NCBI RefSeq assembly: GCF_946222045.1
Contig: NZ_CAMILN010000015.1
Coordinates: 1 to 37,784, forward strand
Length of the DNA: 37,784 nt
Source: an uncultured Peptoniphilus sp.
Lineage (GTDB): Bacteria > Bacillota > Clostridia > Tissierellales > Peptoniphilaceae
Reading direction: 5' to 3'
The position numbers were made by a program, and so were the translations under genes. Positions 12,841 through 20,496 of this stretch are shown here, piece by piece (positions within the stretch are counted from its first letter, which is position 1; each line of letters opens with the position of its first letter). The notes under the pieces were generated by a model that saw only the letters and a program-made list of their open reading frames with translations, had not been told where the DNA came from and made no database searches.

Positions 12841-14913
12841 TTAAGCGGGATTAGTAGCATCCTTATCCTTGTCCCCATCATTGTTCTTATTTAAAAGTTT
12901 TTGAGTAACAAATATAACTGCTAGGGCACCAAGACCAATGGCATCTGTAAGAAGCTTTGGATCAAGTAGTGCAAAGGCAGCTCCAAGAAGGATTACTCTT
13001 TGCCAAATTCTTAGATTTCCAAATAGGTAAGATTCAACTGTACCTGCCAAGCAGATTGTACCAATAAGAGCAGTTATTATTGTTGGGATAGCTGCTGTGA
13101 TTGGAAGCCAGTTAACTGTAGTTCCAGCTACTGAATCGACCATAATCAAGTGTGGGTTAATAACAAAGATGTAAGGTATGATAAAGGCACCTATTGCGAG
13201 TTTAAAGGCCTGTATACCAGTCTTCATAGAGTTGGCACCTGCTATACCTGCTCCTGCGTAAGCTGCTAGGGCAACTGGAGGAGTAACGTCAGCAACTACA
13301 CCAAAGTATAAAATAAATAAGTGAGCTGACATTAGGTTTACACCAAGTTTTGTTATTGCTGGAACAGCCATGGTTGCAAGTACGATGTACTTAGCAGTAG
13401 TTGGAAGTCCCATTCCAAGAATAATTGAAGCTATCATTGTTAAGAATAGAGTTGGGATAAGTTTACCCTTAGCTATAAGTACAATAACTTCTGCAATCTT
13501 AAGACCGAAACCTGTAAGTGTAACAACACCTACGATCATACCGGCACAAGCACAGGCACAAGCTACACCAACGGCACCCTTAGCACCTGCTTCCATTGCT
13601 CCAAGTATGTCTTTAGGAGTAAAGGAATTGTCTTTCTTAATAAGTGAAGCTGCGAAGGCAACTACAACACCAATAACTATACCAGTTAAGGCAGCCATTG
13701 TTGGTGGATATTGTTTAATCAACATGAAGATGATTGCAATTAGAGGTAGAGTTAAATAACCTTGTTTTCTTAAAATATTTGAAACCTTTGGAAGGGATTC
13801 TCTAGGCATTCCCTTAAGACCAAGTTTACATGCTTCTAAGTGAACCATTGTACCAACAGCTATATAATAGAGAACTGCTGGGATAATAGCAGCCTTTACA
13901 ATTGAAATGTAAGGGAATCCAGTGAAGTCAGCCATGATAAAGGCAGCAGCACCCATTACTGGAGGCATGATTTGTCCACCAGTAGATGCAGTAGCTTCAA
14001 CGGCACCTGCGTAGTGAGGTTTGTATCCAACAGATTTCATAAGTGGGATTGTAAAAGCACCAGTAGTAACTGTGTTAGCTACAGATGATCCAGAGATGGA
14101 ACCCATAAGTCCTGATGATAAAACTGATGTCATGGCTGGGCCTGATCTTGTAGAACCAGTAAGAGCGTAAGCGAAGTCTATAAAGAATTCACCAACACCA
14201 GTCTTGTCTAGGAAGGAACCGAACAAGATAAACATAAATACGAATGTAGAAGATACTCCAAGTGGTGTACCCATAATACCTTCAGTAGTCATGTACATGT
14301 GAGAAACAATTCTAGTTACGTTAAAACCTCTGTGGGCAAAAACACCTGGCAAGTGTCTACCAAAGTAGGCAAATAGTAGGAAAACTATAGTTACTATTGG
14401 AAGCTCTGGACCAACAACTCTTCTTGTAACTTCTAGAGTAAGAAGAACTGCAAGGACACCAAGTACCATATCGGTAGTGGACATTTGACCACCCTTTAAG
14501 GCAATAGCTTCAACATTAAAGAATATGTAGCCCCAAACACCAATTGATAGAATCATTAATACCCAATCCATAATATCTATTTTGTCTTTAGATGAATTTT
14601 TAAATCCAGGATAAAGGGCAAAGCCAAGTGTAAAGGCAAAGATTAAGTGAAGTGATCTTTGCTTCATAGCGAGTAATGTGCCATGCCATGATGTAAATAG
14701 ATGGAAGGCAGACATTAAAATTGCAACGATTGTAATAAATAAGGCAACCTTACCAGTTAGCTTACGGAGCTTACTAGTTTCAAGGTCGTATTGTTCCATT
14801 AACTCATCTACGTCCATAGCACCAAGTTCTTCAGCAGATTTAATGGCGCTGGCTTCTTGGTCTGTAGTGTTATTTTCTAAATTTTCATTAAATTTTTTAT
14901 CTTTATCGCTCAA
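12841..14913 (-). CDS. TAXI-type TRAP transporter permease, DctQ-DctM fusion
   Basis: A 690-residue membrane protein joining the small (DctQ, about four segments, residues 50-190) and large (DctM, about twelve segments) permease subunits, the form usual for TAXI-TRAP systems. The large-subunit signatures are seen: SGLMGSISGSSVANTVTTGAFTIP region (about 265-290), QIMPPVMGAAAF (about 312-325) and GMGLPTTAKYIVLA (about 502-515). It uses the ion gradient to import organic acids delivered by the receptor. The start is TTG, backed by AAGGAGGTG. It overlaps the DUF1850 gene by 11 bp. The substrate is unknown; characterised TAXI systems include glutamate and 2-oxoacids. Confidence 0.95.
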   Translation of the reverse strand: MSDKDKKFNENLENNTTDQEASAIKSAEELGAMDVDELMEQYDLETSKLRKLTGKVALFITIVAILMSAFHLFTSWHGTLLAMKQRSLHLIFAFTLGFALYPGFKNSSKDKIDIMDWVLMILSIGVWGYIFFNVEAIALKGGQMSTTDMVLGVLAVLLTLEVTRRVVGPELPIVTIVFLLFAYFGRHLPGVFAHRGFNVTRIVSHMYMTTEGIMGTPLGVSSTFVFMFILFGSFLDKTGVGEFFIDFAYALTGSTRSGPAMTSVLSSGLMGSISGSSVANTVTTGAFTIPLMKSVGYKPHYAGAVEATASTGGQIMPPVMGAAAFIMADFTGFPYISIVKAAIIPAVLYYIAVGTMVHLEACKLGLKGMPRESLPKVSNILRKQGYLTLPLIAIIFMLIKQYPPTMAALTGIVIGVVVAFAASLIKKDNSFTPKDILGAMEAGAKGAVGVACACACAGMIVGVVTLTGFGLKIAEVIVLIAKGKLIPTLFLTMIASIILGMGLPTTAKYIVLATMAVPAITKLGVNLMSAHLFILYFGVVADVTPPVALAAYAGAGIAGANSMKTGIQAFKLAIGAFIIPYIFVINPHLIMVDSVAGTTVNWLPITAAIPTIITALIGTICLAGTVESYLFGNLRIWQRVILLGAAFALLDPKLLTDAIGLGALAVIFVTQKLLNKNNDGDKDKDATNPA

Positions 14914-15433
14914 TTTGGCACCTCCTTAGTGCGTAATCCAAAAGTGAAATGTGTTCGGTAGAAAATTCTAGGGCCTCTCTTGGCTCAGAAAAATCTAAAA
15001 AGGGAGTAGTCTTTCCATTTATTACAAGCTTATGATTGGCTATAACGGCCCCAGTCCTATAAATAACAGTTTCAAAGGGAACATTCATATCGTAAAGACA
15101 AAAACTTCCGTCTTCAGTGTACTTAAACTTGTAAATTAAATTAACAGGAAGACCGGCGCCCTGGTCGCGGTATCTTTGTTCCATTAAGATGAGCTTTCCA
15201 TCTCGAATTTCATACCACTCACTAGTCTCTGACCTTTCAACAGAATGGGTGTAGACTATGCCGAACCTTTCCTTATCCTTTATGTGACAAATCTTTAATA
15301 AATCTCCATTAAAATACGATTTTATAATTATTGCATCGATTTTCACAAAGGATAAAATAAAAAAAACTAATATAATAAAGAGTATTGGAAAGATCAAAGT
15401 CTTTCCAATGCCCTCTTTATTCTTACCACTCAT
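14903..15433 (-). CDS. DUF1850 protein of the TAXI-TRAP operon
   Basis: A 176-residue protein with one N-terminal hydrophobic segment (about 10-29), then an exported-looking soluble domain. It has the DUF1850 features: IVYTHSVERSETSEWYEI near residue 55 and LMEQRYRDQGAGLP near 80. DUF1850 genes are almost always found between TAXI receptor and permease genes; a role in receptor-permease assembly is suspected but not shown. Its ATG overlaps the receptor stop by one base (TAATG), and it overlaps the permease start. All three genes are therefore one coupled unit. Confidence 0.85.
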   Translation of the reverse strand: MSGKNKEGIGKTLIFPILFIILVFFILSFVKIDAIIIKSYFNGDLLKICHIKDKERFGIVYTHSVERSETSEWYEIRDGKLILMEQRYRDQGAGLPVNLIYKFKYTEDGSFCLYDMNVPFETVIYRTGAVIANHKLVINGKTTPFLDFSEPREALEFSTEHISLLDYALRRCQIER

Positions 15434-16497
15434 TATTTTTTAACTTCGTCGAAATATTTTTGTGCACCTGGGTGTACTTCAATACTCATACCATCAAGAG
15501 CCTTATCAAGAGCGATGTCTCCACCTCTTGCATGAGATTCTTTCATAGTATCAAGATTTTCAAATAATAATTTTACGATATTGTAAGCATCTTCGTCAGC
15601 CATTCTTTCGTCAACAGCTAGCATAGATTGTACTGCTACTACAGAAATTTCTTCATCTTGTCCCTTGTATTCAGATGGAGTGATGTGTAGGTTAACATAG
15701 AAAGGATACTTAGCAATAAGAGCTTCAGCCTTATCTTCTGCAATTGGAACTAGGTGAACATCATGTGTAGTTGCTAGTTCAGTTATAGCTGAAGATGGGA
15801 TAGCTGCAGTTAAGAATGTAGCGTCGATTTGACCAGATTTAATTTGGTCAGCAGCTTCTGAGAAAGATAAGAAGTCAACTTTTCCTAAGTCATCATAAGT
15901 AATTCCGTGAGCATCAAGAATTTGTTTTACGTTAACTTCAACACCAGAACCTGGAGAACCAACAGCCACTCTCTTGCCCTTAAGATCATCAATAGTTTTA
16001 ATTCCAGAATCATCTGAAGCAACTATTTGTACGATTTCTGGATATAGACAGCAAAGTCCTCTAAGACTAGGTTTCTTTTCTCCTTCAAAAGTATCAGTAC
16101 CGTTTACTGCATAGTAAGCAACGTCGTTTTGAATAAATGCGATTTCTGCGTCTTCCCTAGTTACAAGTTCAACGTTTTCTTTAGAAGCACCTGTAGCTTG
16201 TGCAGTTGCTGTGTAGTCAACTCCTGCATTGTTAAGAATGTTAGATAGTGCTCCACCTAGTGGGTAATATGTACCACCAGTACCACCAGTTGCAACTGAC
16301 ATGAATCCGCCCTTAGTTTCCATTAGGCCTTCAGCAGTAATATCTCCAGTAGCTTCTTCAGTTTGTGCTGTTTCTTCAGTTTTAGTAGCGTTTGCATTTT
16401 CTTTCTTTGCATTGTTTCCGCCACCACCACATGCTGTTAGTGTAAGTGCAAGTGCAGCAATAAGCATGATTAACGTCGTCAATTTTTTCTTAGTCAT
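15433..16497 (-). CDS. TAXI-family TRAP solute receptor, lipoprotein
   Basis: A 354-residue extracytoplasmic substrate-binding lipoprotein. The signal peptide MTKKKLTTLIMLIAALALT ends in lipobox LTAC (Cys about 22), followed by a low-complexity Gly/Asn/Ala/Glu/Thr tether to about residue 60. The mature domain has the TAXI opening FMSVATGGTGGTYYPLGGAL near residue 65 and the conserved GKRVAVGSPGSGVEVN near residue 180. It captures the substrate and hands it to the fused permease. It is the first gene of the operon, with AGGAGG nine bases upstream and a near-perfect promoter, so high expression is likely. The ligand is not predictable by eye. Confidence 0.95.
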   Translation of the reverse strand: MTKKKLTTLIMLIAALALTLTACGGGGNNAKKENANATKTEETAQTEEATGDITAEGLMETKGGFMSVATGGTGGTYYPLGGALSNILNNAGVDYTATAQATGASKENVELVTREDAEIAFIQNDVAYYAVNGTDTFEGEKKPSLRGLCCLYPEIVQIVASDDSGIKTIDDLKGKRVAVGSPGSGVEVNVKQILDAHGITYDDLGKVDFLSFSEAADQIKSGQIDATFLTAAIPSSAITELATTHDVHLVPIAEDKAEALIAKYPFYVNLHITPSEYKGQDEEISVVAVQSMLAVDERMADEDAYNIVKLLFENLDTMKESHARGGDIALDKALDGMSIEVHPGAQKYFDEVKK

Positions 16498-16561
16498 AAT
16501 ATAATACCTCCTTGACTTTATTCAAATAAACTAATCATGAAAATGTTTATCTGATGATTAA

Positions 16562-16590
16562 ATAGTACAATAATTAAAAAGATTTGTCAA
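16562..16590 (-). promoter_or_regulatory. Near-consensus promoter of the TAXI-TRAP operon
   Basis: On the minus strand TTGACA (16590-16585), exactly 17 bp, then TACTAT (16567-16562). This is the best sigma-70 match in the window. Confidence 0.85.
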
Positions 16591-16864
16591 TCTATTAATA
16601 AGCTTAAACTAGGGAGACATAAAGATTAAATTATAAAAAGTAAAAATTCTGAAAACGGTTTTATAATGTGGATTTAAATTATATATTTAGGAAAAAAATT
16701 TTCTTTGCAAGAAATTTATCTTAATTTAGGGACCTAACGAGACAAATCAATGGATTAGGAGAAAAAATATTTTATATATTTAGTATTTATAGTAAAAAAA
16801 TTGTACTTTGATAAATAAATGAAAAATTCCATAAAAAAATATTTGGACAACAAAAGGACGAAAA
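16591..16864. other. AT-rich gap between divergent units
   Basis: The space between the TRAP promoter and the TraX gene holds no gene or clear fold. The plus-strand promoter for TraX was not identified with confidence; several TATAAT-like strings occur but none has a matching -35. Confidence 0.4.
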
Positions 16865-17592
16865 ATGAACAAAAGATTTACTAATGAAAAATTAATGAAA
16901 TTTCAAATTTTAAATGGGGCCCAGCTAAAGTACATTGCCTTTGGGTCTATGTTAATTGATCGCATAAATAAGGCCCTCATTTGGCCCAACATAGAGGTCG
17001 GATACTCATCAATATTAATTTCTATCTTTGATGTTATAGGGCGAATTGCCTTTCCACTTTTCTCTTTTTTATAGTAGAAGGATTTTTTAGGACTCACAAT
17101 AAGGAGAAGTATCTTTTGAATTTAATTATCTTTGCCCTTATATCAGAAATTCCCTACGATATGTTTTCGTCAAGAGTAATTTTGGAATTTAGACTTAACA
17201 ATGTCTTATTTTCGCTTGCCTTATCCCTTATCACTATTTGGATTCTTGATGAATTTAGGAAGAGATATGAGGATAAGCTTGGAAAGTTTTGGATTATAAT
17301 TTCTGTTCCTCTTTTAATTATTATGTTTTTTGTTTCTACCTTTGTATCAGGAGACTATGACTTCCACGCAATTATGACGGCCTTTGTCTTTTATATTTTT
17401 TATGAAAAGCCAGTGGCTAGTGCAATTTGTGCCTATCTCACGATAGTAAAAGAAGTTTGGTCAATTCTTGGATTTGGACTAACTGTGATGTATAATGGTA
17501 AGAAGGGAAAACAAAATAAAATTTTTAATTATTTGTTTTATCCAGTCCATCTTTTGATTCTTGGACTTTTGAGATTTTATTTTAATATTTAA
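16865..17592 (+). pseudogene. TraX-family membrane protein split by a frameshift at a T6 run
   Basis: Two frames together make one complete TraX-type integral membrane protein of about 242 residues. Frame 1 (16865-17074) carries the N-terminal NGAQLKYIAFGSMLIDRI and GRIAFPLFSFL and ends at tandem TAG TAG. The other frame continues without loss as IVEGFFRTHNKEKYLLNL, FALISEIPYD, GDYDFHAIM and the end motif YPVHLLILGLLRF. The switch lies at TTTTTTA (17065-17071). Either one T was lost from a T7 run, or the heptamer U-UUU-UUA drives -1 frameshifting into exactly the needed frame. A TTG at 17116 with AAGGAG upstream could also start the second part separately. In F plasmids TraX acetylates pilin; chromosomal relatives are acyltransferase-like and of unknown role. 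Confidence 0.85.
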
Positions 17593-17594
17593 GG

Positions 17595-17617
17595 AGGCAG
17601 GCTTGCCTCTTTTTTTA
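17595..17617 (+). terminator. Terminator after TraX gene
   Basis: GAGGCA / TGCCTC with a GGCT loop is followed by seven T, starting 3 bp past the stop. Confidence 0.9.
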
Positions 17618-17851
17618 TTTTTATTTTTATTTTTGTAAGCAATTTAAAAAGACCATAAAGAATTGTCATATAATATAGAAGAAAGTGATCTCAAAATCTT
17701 TTAACTTTAAGTAAATATCCAAGGGTTTTCCAAGGCCTTTTTTAAAGAAAAGTGTTAATTGGTCTAAGCTTATAAATGAACTTGAAAAAGATAAGGATTT
17801 CATCTAAAATATAAATGTAACGAAGTACATAAAGATTTAAGGAGGATGTAA

Positions 17852-18790
17852 ATGAAAGCGTTAATGGTAGATTACATGTCAGACCTAATTGACAAAGGAC
17901 TTGAAGAAAGAGGTATTGAACTTGATAAGGTTATGCTTCCAACTTCAGAAAAATTAGCAGAAATTATTGAACCTTATGATTTCTTATTCATGAGAGTTGA
18001 CCCATTCATCAACAAGGAAGTTCTTGATGCTGCTAAAAACTTAAAGGCAATTTTTGTTGGTTCAACAGGAACTAACCACATTGACCTTGACTATGCAAAG
18101 GAAAAAAATATTCCAGTTAAGAACTCACCAGGACAAAATGCAAACGCAGTTGCTGAACTTGTTTTTGCTAAAATGTTAGACCTTTACAGAAACTCTGTAC
18201 AAGCTCAAAACGAAGTTAAGGGTGGAATCTGGAACAAATATAGATGGATTGGTAGAGAACTTAGAAACAAGACTCTAGGAATTTGTGGTTTTGGTGCAAT
18301 CGGAAGAAGAGTTGCTGAAATCGCCAATGTATTCCACATGGACGTTCTTGCTTATGACCCATTCCTAAAACCAGAAGACATTAAAGTTGATTATGTTAAA
18401 CTAGTTGATTTCGACGAAATCGTAGCTAACTCTGACATTATCACTCTTCACATGCCACTAACTCCAGACACTAAGGATCTTTTCTCAGCAAAAGAATTCG
18501 AAAAAATGAAAGACGGAGCTTGCATCATCAACGCTGCACGTGGTGGAATTGTTAACGAAGAAGACCTATACGACTACATCAAGAATGGCAAGCTAGGTGG
18601 AGCAAACTTAGATACACTTTCTAACGAACTTGGCTCTGGCGGACTTGACACTCAAGATGTTCCAGTAGAAAACAAACTATTCGAACTTGACAGACTTTAT
18701 GTTACTCCACACATTGGTGGATCAACAATTGACGCTCAAGACGATATCGGAAATGTTATTCTTAAAAACCTTGACGAAATTTTCAAATAA
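17852..18790 (+). CDS. D-isomer-specific 2-hydroxyacid dehydrogenase
   Basis: A 312-residue NAD-dependent dehydrogenase of the SerA/LdhA/HgdH superfamily that interconverts 2-oxoacids and D-2-hydroxyacids. Substrate-domain features include GSTGTNHIDLDYA near residue 70. The Rossmann motif GICGFGAIGRRVAEIA is near residue 149, the catalytic Arg lies in NAARGGIV, the LDTLSNE segment supplies the Glu, and the catalytic His lies in TPHIGGST. There is no regulatory ACT domain. Codons are biased to AAC, ATC, TTC and CCA compared with neighbours, suggesting strong expression, and the ribosome site AAGGAGG is ideal. In glutamate fermenters such an enzyme (HgdH) makes (R)-2-hydroxyglutarate; that assignment, or phosphoglycerate dehydrogenase, is inference. 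Confidence 0.9.
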   Translation: MKALMVDYMSDLIDKGLEERGIELDKVMLPTSEKLAEIIEPYDFLFMRVDPFINKEVLDAAKNLKAIFVGSTGTNHIDLDYAKEKNIPVKNSPGQNANAVAELVFAKMLDLYRNSVQAQNEVKGGIWNKYRWIGRELRNKTLGICGFGAIGRRVAEIANVFHMDVLAYDPFLKPEDIKVDYVKLVDFDEIVANSDIITLHMPLTPDTKDLFSAKEFEKMKDGACIINAARGGIVNEEDLYDYIKNGKLGGANLDTLSNELGSGGLDTQDVPVENKLFELDRLYVTPHIGGSTIDAQDDIGNVILKNLDEIFK

Positions 18791-18811
18791 TTAATTTAAC
18801 ATGATTATTTT

Positions 18812-18838
18812 AAGGCTGCCTTTTAGGTGGCCTTTTTT
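18812..18838 (+). terminator. Terminator of the 2-hydroxyacid dehydrogenase gene
   Basis: A 9-bp stem, AAGGCTGCC (18812-18820) with GGTGGCCTT (18826-18834), has two G.U pairs and is followed by T tract to 18838. Confidence 0.85.
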
Positions 18839-19299
18839 AAAACTCTAATTGAATTATTTAAATATATTTATATTAGTTCTATTATTTAAAAATATTAAAA
18901 ATTATTTTTATAAAAATCTCATATAGGGCAAATGACTCTAGATATAATTCTATCTAAATTAAGTATAAAGCTCTTGATATCATTTTGTTTGTGAAATAGA
19001 CATGGTTTAATTTTTTTTATGATTATTTAATGTATAATAGTTCGGATACAAGAAGGTAGATCTGTTCGATATATCGAAATTATTACGAGAAAAATATTAT
19101 GATTATAAAAATTGTTTTAATAAATCAATGCAAAATTTAATATTTTGTGAGTATTTAATTAGTATATAAATAATATAAAAAAGATTAATAATATGTTTTA
19201 CAGAAAGTTAACATATACTAAAAATAGTTTTTATACTTAGATGCTATGATTTTATTGTAATGTGATAGTAGTATAAAATATCTAAGGGAGATGATTTAT
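18839..19299. other. Long AT-rich upstream region of the secreted-protein gene
   Basis: About 460 bp without a gene. It holds a consensus TATAAT at 19033-19038, a perfect 14-bp palindrome TTCGATATATCGAA at 19065-19078, and a second TATAAA at 19272-19277 close to the gene. Base composition is even more AT-rich than the surroundings, which fits horizontally acquired DNA. No further coding frame was found. Confidence 0.5.
19065..19078. repeat. Perfect 14-bp palindrome, possible operator
   Basis: TTCGATATATCGAA lies about 25 bp downstream of the TATAAT at 19033. It is long enough and placed well enough to bind a dimeric regulator, but no regulator is encoded next to it. Confidence 0.4.
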
Positions 19300-20049
19300 T
19301 TGAAAAAGATTGGTAGGTATTTAAATTTATTTTTAGCTATTGTTATCTCATTTGTTTCAATTGGAAATTCAATTGTTTACGCAAATAATATTAATTTCCA
19401 GAAAGAGTTAAGAAGAGAAAATTTAAAAGTGATTGACGAGTCTTTTGAAGAAGGTACATATAAGGCTATCTATGAATACACTGAGGGTGACACAAAGTAT
19501 AAGAGAGTAGATGAAGCTGAAGATAATTTTAAGGTAACGAAAAGTGAAGTATTTGAATTAAGAAATGGTAAATATGTAAAAATTGAAACTCAATATACTA
19601 CTATTAATGATGAAGACATAATGAATGTATATATTGATACACAAAAAGGGATAGATAAAAATTGGGAGATTGATTTAAAAGATCATAATGTTAATAATGA
19701 TAATAAGATTGTGCCTTATGTAAATAACTATGATTGGATTACGGAAGAATCCGATGGTTATAAATATATAGGTAGTTTGGGAAGGACAGCTTTGATATCT
19801 GCTATAGGTGCTATAGCTGGAGCTCTAATAGGCGGAGAATTAGGGGCTGGAGCTGGAGCTTCCGCAGCGGCTATTGCAAATGTTCTGTTTAATGGAGGAA
19901 ATAATTACGTATATTATCATAAAATATACAATTGGAAACATTGTGAAAGAGATTGGAGAATAATAGAAGAAACAGAATATACTAGATTTTATGAAGATTC
20001 ATATCATAGATATTTTATTGATTATACTTATGTGGAGTGGAGATGTTAG
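19300..20049 (+). CDS. Secreted glycine-zipper protein, unknown function, bacteriocin-like features
   Basis: The TTG at 19300 is chosen as start because AAGGGAG lies nine bases upstream; the ATG at 19291 touches that site. The 249-residue product begins with a classical signal peptide (MKKIGRYLNLFLAIVISF, cleavage near VYA-NN). Residues about 30-155 are hydrophilic, acidic and rich in Tyr, Glu and Asn. A hydrophobic GxxxG/Ala-rich stretch follows (AIGAIAGALIGGELGAGAGA, about 170-200), the glycine-zipper type that inserts into membranes. The tail (about 205-249) is packed with Tyr, Trp and His and has two Cys. I recognise no named family. The overlapping small membrane protein downstream makes a secreted toxin with immunity partner a possibility, not a conclusion. 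Confidence 0.7.
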   Translation: MKKIGRYLNLFLAIVISFVSIGNSIVYANNINFQKELRRENLKVIDESFEEGTYKAIYEYTEGDTKYKRVDEAEDNFKVTKSEVFELRNGKYVKIETQYTTINDEDIMNVYIDTQKGIDKNWEIDLKDHNVNNDNKIVPYVNNYDWITEESDGYKYIGSLGRTALISAIGAIAGALIGGELGAGAGASAAAIANVLFNGGNNYVYYHKIYNWKHCERDWRIIEETEYTRFYEDSYHRYFIDYTYVEWRC

Positions 20050-20258
20050 TTAGAGCAGCTATATGCATTATTTTTGAAGTGTTTTATGCTATGAAATTAA
20101 AACATGAAAAATTACAGAATAGAAAATATTATTACTACTTGAGCATTCTTATTATATTAGTTGAACTGTATAGGTACGTATATAGTAGTTCAAGTTTTTG
20201 GACTGTTCAGCTTATAATTTTTTTAGTGGCTATAAACTTAGGTTTTATATTAGAATAG
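20043..20258 (+). CDS. Small two-segment membrane protein, candidate immunity/partner
   Basis: A 71-residue protein starting at ATG 20043, seven bases inside the preceding gene, with GGAG five bases upstream. It has two hydrophobic segments: about residues 3-17 with VRAAICIIFEVFYA, and about 45-69 with WTVQLIIFLVAINLGFILE at the end. A short basic, Tyr-rich loop lies between them. The size and layout fit bacteriocin immunity proteins and also holin-like or anchor proteins; no family match is recognised. Coupling to the secreted protein gene implies a shared function. Confidence 0.6.
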   Translation: MLVRAAICIIFEVFYAMKLKHEKLQNRKYYYYLSILIILVELYRYVYSSSSFWTVQLIIFLVAINLGFILE

Positions 20259-20371
20259 AGTTTATAAAATGAGTTAAAATTTTAATTTTATTACAATGTA
20301 AAGTGGAAAATTTATTTCTTAAAGTGATTTATGTAGATAAGTGAGTAAAACATTAGTATTTAATTAATCGG

Positions 20372-20413
20372 TGGATGTTTATCTTTTATAGATGACATCC
20401 ATTTTCTATTTTC
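20372..20413 (+). terminator. Probable terminator after the small membrane protein
   Basis: TGGATGT (20372-20378) pairs with ACATCCA (20395-20401), with an inner ATC/GAT pairing. It is followed by TTTTCTATTTTC. It lies 113 bp past the stop codon, so it is less certain than the others. Confidence 0.6.
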
Positions 20414-20440
20414 AGTTATCATTTGATACATCCTTCCTTC

Positions 20441-20469
20441 TTTATTGAAATAGTACTTTATAGTATAAT
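20441..20469 (+). promoter_or_regulatory. Promoter of the MutS-like gene
   Basis: -35 TTTATT (20441-20446), a 17-bp spacer and consensus -10 TATAAT (20464-20469), 27 bp before the ATG. Confidence 0.6.
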
Positions 20470-20496
20470 GTTAATGTAAGTAAAGGGAGGTATTTT

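Noticed and set aside
17116..17592. The second TraX part as an independent gene from TTG 17116
   Set aside because: Although AAGGAG precedes it, family conservation runs on upstream of this codon in the same frame (IVEGFFRTHNK), so it is better read as part of one split gene.
19291..19299. ATG start for the secreted protein
   Set aside because: It touches the AAGGGAG site with no spacing; the TTG at 19300 has proper spacing and gives a cleaner signal peptide.
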